The translations under genes were made by a program, and so were the position numbers. The notes beneath the pieces are model-generated. The model worked only from the letters and a program-made list of their open reading frames with translations, had not been told where the DNA came from and did not search any database. Shown piece by piece: positions 59,655 through 64,000 of a stretch of 64,000 nt of DNA (positions are counted from its first letter, which is position 1; every line of letters begins with the position of its first letter). This stretch comes from Archangium sp. (lineage in GTDB: Bacteria > Myxococcota > Myxococcia > Myxococcales > Myxococcaceae): positions 1 to 64,000 of the forward strand of contig JAUXRX010000048.1 in assembly GCA_030681645.1 (NCBI GenBank). Direction: 5' to 3'.

Positions 59655-60722
59655 TCAGTCGCTGACGTACTGCTTGCAGGTGGCGACCTGGTTCGAGAAC
59701 TCGGTCTCACTGGCGAACTTGAGGAAGTTCTTGCACGCGACCGACGCGTTCTTCTCGTCGCTCCGGTTCTTGAAGAGCTCGTAGAGCCCGTAGTGGCACA
59801 GCGCGTACTTGGGGTCGTACTTGAGGCAGCGCTTGTAGGCGCGCTCTTCGTCGTTCACGAGGCCCTTCTCCCGCGCCTGAATGGCGACGGAGTACTCGCC
59901 TTCGGGCGTCTTGGTGCCGGCGGCGCGCGCCTTGACGTCGTCGAGGGCCTTGTCCTGCAGCTTGCACTTCCTCTCGGCCACGATGATGTTGTTGCGGCAC
60001 TGGGCGAAGTTCTCGTCGGTCTCGATGCAGCTCGAGAACGTGTCCTTCGCTTCGCAGGGCTTGCCGGCTTCCATGAAGGCGTTGCCCAGCACCAGCCAGG
60101 CGGCGGTGAACTTCGGGTCGAGCTGGGTGGCCTTGGTGAGGGTCTCGATGGCCGTCTCGTTCTCGCCTTCTTCCACGGCGATCTGCCCGAGTTGGGCCCA
60201 GGCGTCGGCGAGGTCGGGCCTGACGTGGAGCAGGGTGCGCAGTTCCTTCTTCGCCTTGTCGGGCTGGTTGAGGGCCTTGAAGGCGAGGGCCAGGTTGTAG
60301 CGGGCCTCGAGGTAGTCGGGGTTCACCCGCAGGGCGCGCTGGAAGTTGTCGTGGGCTTTTCCGAAGCCCTGTTCCTTCATGTAGAGGTTGCCGAGGTTGT
60401 TGTAGGCCTGCGCCTGGTCCTGGTTCAGGCGGAGCGCCTTGATCAGGTACTCCTTGGCCTTGGCGTCCTGCCCGCGGTTGAAGGCGATGACCCCCTTGTT
60501 GACCCAGAGGTCGGCGTACTGGGGGGAGAACTGGATGCCGAGATCGCACTGATCCTCAGCGGCCTGGAGGTTTCCCATGGTGATGTACTGAGCGCAGAGT
60601 TCATTGCACTCGAGCGCGCGGGGGTGTGGGGCGGGCACGGACATGCAGCCCGCGGCCATCAAACCCACGGCAAGGGCCAGGCGAAGTCGATTCACGGGCT
60701 TGAGTGTAGAGAACGGGGGCAT
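59655..60722 (-). CDS. TPR-repeat lipoprotein
   Basis: About 355 residues. The signal peptide carries the lipobox AAGC (LAVGLMAAGCMSVP), so it is an envelope lipoprotein. At least six TPRs follow (AYNNLGNLYMKEQGFGKAHD, LEARYNLALAFKALNQPDKA, AWAQLGQIAVEEGENETAIE), then a Cys-containing C-terminal region. In myxobacteria such TPR lipoproteins often serve as pilotins or assembly scaffolds. Start is ATG 60722 or GTG 60695; neither has a clear ribosome binding site. It lies 13 bases downstream of the start of the FHA gene, on the same strand, and reads towards it. Confidence 0.72.
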   Translation of the reverse strand: MPPFSTLKPVNRLRLALAVGLMAAGCMSVPAPHPRALECNELCAQYITMGNLQAAEDQCDLGIQFSPQYADLWVNKGVIAFNRGQDAKAKEYLIKALRLNQDQAQAYNNLGNLYMKEQGFGKAHDNFQRALRVNPDYLEARYNLALAFKALNQPDKAKKELRTLLHVRPDLADAWAQLGQIAVEEGENETAIETLTKATQLDPKFTAAWLVLGNAFMEAGKPCEAKDTFSSCIETDENFAQCRNNIIVAERKCKLQDKALDDVKARAAGTKTPEGEYSVAIQAREKGLVNDEERAYKRCLKYDPKYALCHYGLYELFKNRSDEKNASVACKNFLKFASETEFSNQVATCKQYVSD

Positions 60723-60780
60723 CGGTCGCAATGACGCCGAACAACGAAACGCGGCTGATTTCCCGATGTTGGGAGGTACG

Positions 60781-61359
60781 ATGCCCCGCCATATGGCCAA
60801 GAAGCTCTCGACGTGGGTGCTGGTGTTCGGTCTTCTCGGAGCGACGGAGGCACTCGCGTCAGCGAGCTTCGCCAACCGGAACCTCGGGCTGGGCGTGAGC
60901 GGGTTCGGGATCGTCGGTGATTCCACGTCGGTGGGCATCGACTGGGGCGTGCCGATCACGCTCGAAGGCGGCTTCTACATCGAGAGCGGCTTCGAGGTGT
61001 TCCTGCGGATTCCGCTCATGTTCGCGTACCAGAAGTTCGGAGTCACGGCGAGCGACGGGCCGGGCATCGTGATCGCCTCGGGTGGGCAGTTCGGCCTCAA
61101 GTACATGTTCCTGGAGGAGTCGATTCGGCCGTACGCCACCGTTCACGTCGCCGGGCTCTATTTCATTCGCGACGAAAAGCTGAACAACGGGCGGCTCAAC
61201 AACTTCTTCGCGGGGCCGGGCATCGGCACGGGCATCGACTTCTTCGTGGGCGAGAGCGTGTCGATCGGCGCGCGGGCCTACGTCGACATGTACGTGACGC
61301 TCAACAAGCCGGTGAGCTTCGCCATCGGCGCGGGCGCGGGCGCCACCACGTACTTCTGA
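60781..61359 (+). CDS. Small outer-membrane beta-barrel protein
   Basis: A 192-residue protein. GGAGGT five bases before ATG 60781 fixes the start. A signal peptide ends near ATEALASAS. The mature part alternates strands (GIDWGVPITLEGGFYIESGF, FGLKYMFLEESIRPYATVHV) and ends AGATTYF with the terminal aromatic of OmpA/OmpW-like barrels. No catalytic motif. Transcribed divergently from the TPR lipoprotein. Confidence 0.7.
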   Translation: MPRHMAKKLSTWVLVFGLLGATEALASASFANRNLGLGVSGFGIVGDSTSVGIDWGVPITLEGGFYIESGFEVFLRIPLMFAYQKFGVTASDGPGIVIASGGQFGLKYMFLEESIRPYATVHVAGLYFIRDEKLNNGRLNNFFAGPGIGTGIDFFVGESVSIGARAYVDMYVTLNKPVSFAIGAGAGATTYF

Positions 61360-61374
61360 GCTGACGAAGTCGAG

Positions 61375-62241
61375 TCACCGCTGGAGGAAGCGGAGGGGCG
61401 GCGGGGCGGCCTTGCGCTTCTGCGCGTTCTTCGCGGCGAGCGCGGCGGTCACCAGCAGCACCAGCTTCTCGTCGGACAGGTGACCGGGCTTGGTGAAGCC
61501 CAGGTCTTCCTCGAGGCGGCGGGCGAGGGTGGCGAAGAGGTTGAGGCGGGCTTCCATGCCCAGCTCTTCGCGGCGCAGCGCGGCTGAGAACAACACCGTC
61601 TCTTCTTCGGCCGAGAGCTTCGCCACGCGGGCGCGGAAGTCGGGGTCGGCGAGCAGCGAGGTGTCGCCGTCGGGGCGCTCGAGCTGGGCGGGGATCTTGA
61701 GGCGCCGCTCGCGCACCACGATGGTGCCGGCGAGCAGATCTCCGACGCGCTGCTGGGTGCCCGAGAACAACGCGGCGACACCTCCCACCAGGTAGAAGAT
61801 CGGGAGCTTGTCGAGCGGCCTGACCAGGTTGCGCAACAGCGACTGGTAGACGCCGACGCGCACGCCGGTGTCCTGGATCACGCGCAGCCCCATCATCTTC
61901 TTGCCCACGGTCTGGCCGCTCCAGGCGGTCTCGAGCAGGACCATGTAGCCCCAGTCGATCAGGAACCAGATGACGAACTGGGCGGCGACCCCCAGGCCGA
62001 AGAGCGACTCGCCCACGCCGGCGCCTCCGACGGCGGCGCCGCCGGCGGAGACCAGCAGGGAGATCAGCAACACCACGATGAAGAGCACGTAGGTGATGAT
62101 CAGGCTCAGCACGGTGTCGACGAGGAGCGCGAGGAAGCGGCTCATCAACCCGGCGAGCACGAAGTTGAACTCGACGTACTCGGGCGTGAGCACCGTGTGG
62201 GTGCCGTCGAGTCTCACGGGTGCATCGATGGCCGTCGACAT
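61375..62241 (-). CDS. RDD-family membrane protein
   Basis: A 288-residue inner-membrane protein. The RDD signature appears as AGLMSRFLALLVDTVLSLII (Arg and Asp in helix 1) and GQTVGKKMMGLRVIQDTG, with three to four helices in the first 170 residues. The C-terminal 120 residues are soluble and charged (RVAKLSAEEETVLFSAALRR). RDD proteins may exchange ions; function is mostly unknown. It is divergent from the SpoIIM-like gene, a pairing seen often in Myxococcota and actinobacteria near MoxR/DUF58 genes. Confidence 0.85.
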   Translation of the reverse strand: MSTAIDAPVRLDGTHTVLTPEYVEFNFVLAGLMSRFLALLVDTVLSLIITYVLFIVVLLISLLVSAGGAAVGGAGVGESLFGLGVAAQFVIWFLIDWGYMVLLETAWSGQTVGKKMMGLRVIQDTGVRVGVYQSLLRNLVRPLDKLPIFYLVGGVAALFSGTQQRVGDLLAGTIVVRERRLKIPAQLERPDGDTSLLADPDFRARVAKLSAEEETVLFSAALRREELGMEARLNLFATLARRLEEDLGFTKPGHLSDEKLVLLVTAALAAKNAQKRKAAPPPLRFLQR

Positions 62242-62270
62242 GGCGGCGATCAGTCTAGACTGCTCTTCCC

Positions 62271-63272
62271 ATGGAACTGGCGGAGTTCGTCGAGCAGCGT
62301 CGGCCGAAGTGGAGTTCGCTCGAGCGGCTGCTCGACACGGCCGAGCGCGACGGGCTCAACAAGCTCTCGCTCGACGACGCGCGCACGCTCTCGCGGCTGT
62401 ACCGCTCGACCTCGTCGGATCTGCTCTGGGTGCGAGCGCGAGCGGGGGCGGCCGACGTCAGCGGCTACCTCAACGATCTGGTGGGGCGGGCGTACGCGCT
62501 GACCTACCCGGGCAAACGCGTGCGCATGGGCGAGGTGGGGCGCTTTCTGACGATGGGCTTTCCCGACGTGATGGCGCGCGAGTGGCGCATGTTCGTCGCG
62601 GCGTTCCTCTTGTTCTGGGCGGGCTTCGGCTTCGGGTGGATCGGCATGATGTTCGACCCCGACGCGGCGCCGTACCTGGTGCCGGAGCAGCACCTCAAGC
62701 TCGACCCTGAGAAGCGAGCCGTCGACGAGGCGAAGAACAAGGGCGCGGGGGCGGGCGATCAGGCGGTGTTCACGAGCTTCCTCTTCACCCACAACATCCA
62801 GGTGGCGTTCCTCGCGTTCGCGCTGGGGCTCACCGCCGGACTGGGGACGGCGATCCTCATGTTCCTGAACGGGGTGATGCTGGGCTCGCTCGCGTGGGTC
62901 TACACCTCGAAGGGCATGGCCGGATGGTTCTGGGCGTGGATCCTCCCGCACGGGATCCCTGAGATCTCGGCGATCGTGATCGCCGGCGCTGCGGGCTTCG
63001 TGCTCGCGCGCGCCCTGGTCGCGCCGAAGGGGCTGTCGCGGCGCGCCGCGCTCAAGCGGGAAGGCCGGACGGCGCTGCAGCTGCTGCTGGGCACGCTCGC
63101 GCTCTTCGTGCTGGCCGGGTTCATCGAGGGGACGATCTCCCAGATCCACCCGCCGCGGCTCTCGGTCGCGTTCAAGGTGTCGTTCGCGTTGATCGTCGGC
63201 AGCGGCGTGTACGCCTACCTGTGGTCGGGCGCGGCGCGGAAGCTGCTCAGCGAATCCGACCCAGCACGTTGA
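62271..63272 (+). CDS. SpoIIM-like (stage II sporulation protein M family) membrane protein
   Basis: A 333-residue protein. The N-terminal 90 residues are helical (WSSLERLLDTAERDGLNKLS, LSRLYRSTSSDLLWVRARAG). Five or six membrane helices follow, including FTSFLFTHNIQVAFLAFALG, GTAILMFLNGVMLGSLAWVY and WILPHGIPEISAIVIAGAAG, the SpoIIM/DUF95 signature with HGIPE. In sporulating Bacillus SpoIIM helps septal peptidoglycan removal; in other phyla the family travels with RDD and DUF58 genes. Its 3' end overlaps the convergent zinc-ribbon gene by 26 bases. Confidence 0.87.
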   Translation: MELAEFVEQRRPKWSSLERLLDTAERDGLNKLSLDDARTLSRLYRSTSSDLLWVRARAGAADVSGYLNDLVGRAYALTYPGKRVRMGEVGRFLTMGFPDVMAREWRMFVAAFLLFWAGFGFGWIGMMFDPDAAPYLVPEQHLKLDPEKRAVDEAKNKGAGAGDQAVFTSFLFTHNIQVAFLAFALGLTAGLGTAILMFLNGVMLGSLAWVYTSKGMAGWFWAWILPHGIPEISAIVIAGAAGFVLARALVAPKGLSRRAALKREGRTALQLLLGTLALFVLAGFIEGTISQIHPPRLSVAFKVSFALIVGSGVYAYLWSGAARKLLSESDPAR

Positions 63273-63741
63273 AGATCAGGCTCGCGATGGTGAGCAGCAG
63301 GCTGCTGGCGCCGAGGATGATGCCCACCAGGGCGAACTCCTTGCCCTTCTGCTGGCCGTTGGTCGCGTTGATCTGATTCTGGGCGATCACCCCGGTGATG
63401 ATGGCACCCAGCGACGCGAACGGGACGCAGCAGAGAATGCCCAGCACCATCGAGACGATGGCCAGGGTGTTCGTCTGTCCACTGGCGAGGCCTGAGCCGC
63501 TGCCGAAGCCCGACGGCGGAGGGCCGACGTAGCCGGTGGGGAAGGGCGAGTTGGCGGCCGGCGGCCCGGTGACCCCTCGACTCGGCTCGGGGCGAACGGG
63601 GGGCGGGGAGACGACCTGCGGCTGGGGCGCGACGCCGCCTTCTCGTGGCACCTCGAAGCTGGCCGTGCACGCCTTGCAGGTGAGCCGGCCGCCCGGCATG
63701 CCATCGTTCCCGGTGCCGCAGTTCGGACAGAAGACCTTCAT
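63247..63741 (-). CDS. Zinc-ribbon protein with DUF4190 membrane domain
   Basis: A 164-residue protein from ATG 63741. The N-terminal zinc ribbon is VFCPNCGTGNDGMPGGRLTC then KAC. A Pro-rich linker (PPPVRPEPSRGVTGPPA, part of it coded by a dispersed repeat) leads to two membrane helices: AIVSMVLGILCCVPFASLGA and FALVGIILGASSLLLTIASL, the DUF4190 pattern. It would sit in the inner membrane with its metal-binding head in the cytoplasm. Function unknown. Confidence 0.75.
   Translation of the reverse strand: MKVFCPNCGTGNDGMPGGRLTCKACTASFEVPREGGVAPQPQVVSPPPVRPEPSRGVTGPPAANSPFPTGYVGPPPSGFGSGSGLASGQTNTLAIVSMVLGILCCVPFASLGAIITGVIAQNQINATNGQQKGKEFALVGIILGASSLLLTIASLIFNVLGRIR
63573..63598. repeat. Dispersed HPEP-type repeat, copy D, inside a coding region
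   Basis: CCCCTCGACTCGGCTCGGGG plus CGAACG is the reverse complement of the copy at 30369-30394 with two changes. It codes RPEPSRGVTG on the minus strand in the linker of the zinc-ribbon/DUF4190 protein. Confidence 0.7.
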
Positions 63742-63861
63742 GGCTTGCTCCCTGTTGTCCCGCGCGCCCGAGTTGATCACCGTTCTGGCGCCGGCGCGCG
63801 TCATTTCCACCGGGTCGCGCGCGCCCCGGCTTCAGAGCGGCATCAGCTCAGCCGAGGCGTG

Positions 63862-64000
63862 TCAGAGGGTGCCCCGGGCTTTGATCTCGAGGTACTGGTT
63901 CACCGCGGCCAATGAGAGCTGGTTGGCGTCGACGTCCACCACCGTCACGCCGTCCCGCCCGACCTTCCGCTTCATCGCTTCACGCTCGAGCAGCAGTTCG
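63862..64000 (-). CDS. 3' end of a DUF58-like protein (partial)
   Basis: The minus strand from the window edge to TGA at 63862-63864 encodes 45 residues: VTVVDVDANQLSLAAVNQYL preceded by ELLLEREAMKRKVGRDG, ending EIKARGTL. This closely resembles the C-terminus of DUF58 proteins (VNQYLEIKARG), which accompany MoxR ATPases and SpoIIM/RDD genes. The start lies beyond the window. Confidence 0.65.
   Translation of the reverse strand, partial: ELLLEREAMKRKVGRDGVTVVDVDANQLSLAAVNQYLEIKARGTL

Overview
The window is very GC-rich, densely coded, and reads as a chromosome piece from a myxobacterium (phylum Myxococcota). The pointers are: lipoproteins with Asp/Ala/Gly-rich stretches just after the lipobox Cys, FHA and TPR proteins, a zinc-ribbon Ser/Thr kinase, PEGA/beta-barrel proteins, orphan RHS tips, a sigma-70 with a very long charged N-terminus, and a secretin-less type III secretion locus of the Myxococcales kind. 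The genus cannot be fixed from the sequence alone.

Layout. 1-3190: a decaying island of three tandem RHS-core/C-terminal toxin tips, two of them followed by an immunity-like gene, ended by a CAU tRNA. 3236-8500: a TetR-type regulator with an alpha/beta hydrolase, a DUF1801-like protein, a VapBC-type toxin-antitoxin pair, a coiled-coil/PDZ pair, an alkyltransferase-like protein, a lipoprotein and a small cytochrome c. 8552-13356 (minus): the macromolecular-synthesis operon rpsU-yqeY-dnaG-rpoD with a terminator hairpin after rpsU. 13444-18954: a 29-bp perfect inverted repeat, a two-FHA protein, a large PHP-domain lipoprotein, a TrmJ-like RNA methyltransferase and an 87-bp tandem repeat. 18999-30363: membrane proteins, an SGNH hydrolase, an Fpg/Nei glycosylase, a PEGA-barrel/TPR/kinase/LpxL-like acyltransferase run and an M1-type metallopeptidase lipoprotein. 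30398-36955 (minus): a LolCDE/MacB-like ABC exporter operon with a periplasmic LolA-like protein and an outer-membrane barrel.

37105-58506 (plus) is the centrepiece: a type III secretion (T3SS) locus of about 24 genes. It encodes the export gate (SctR, S, T, U, V), the ATPase complex (SctN, L, O), the inner ring (SctJ), the inner rod (SctI), a ruler (SctP) and the sorting-platform/C-ring protein (SctQ). It also holds two parts normally restricted to flagella, a FliO-like protein and a FliG-like protein. A FliA-like sigma factor, a free-standing SctU/FlhB C-terminal domain, a GNAT protein, four TPR chaperone-like proteins and two Gly/Ala/Ser-rich proteins complete it. The C-termini of those last two resemble T3SS needle subunits. 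No secretin, no SctD with a periplasmic part and no flagellin/hook/rod genes are present here, so the locus looks like a lineage between flagellum and classical injectisome. TGCGATAA boxes upstream of both needle-like genes fit a sigma-28-type -10 element, so the local sigma factor may switch on late export substrates.

58559-64000: a tail-anchored two-FHA protein and a TPR lipoprotein, an outer-membrane barrel, then a membrane/regulatory group (RDD, SpoIIM-like, zinc-ribbon DUF4190, and the 3' end of a DUF58-like gene running off the window). All functional calls come from reading the sequence; no database search was run.
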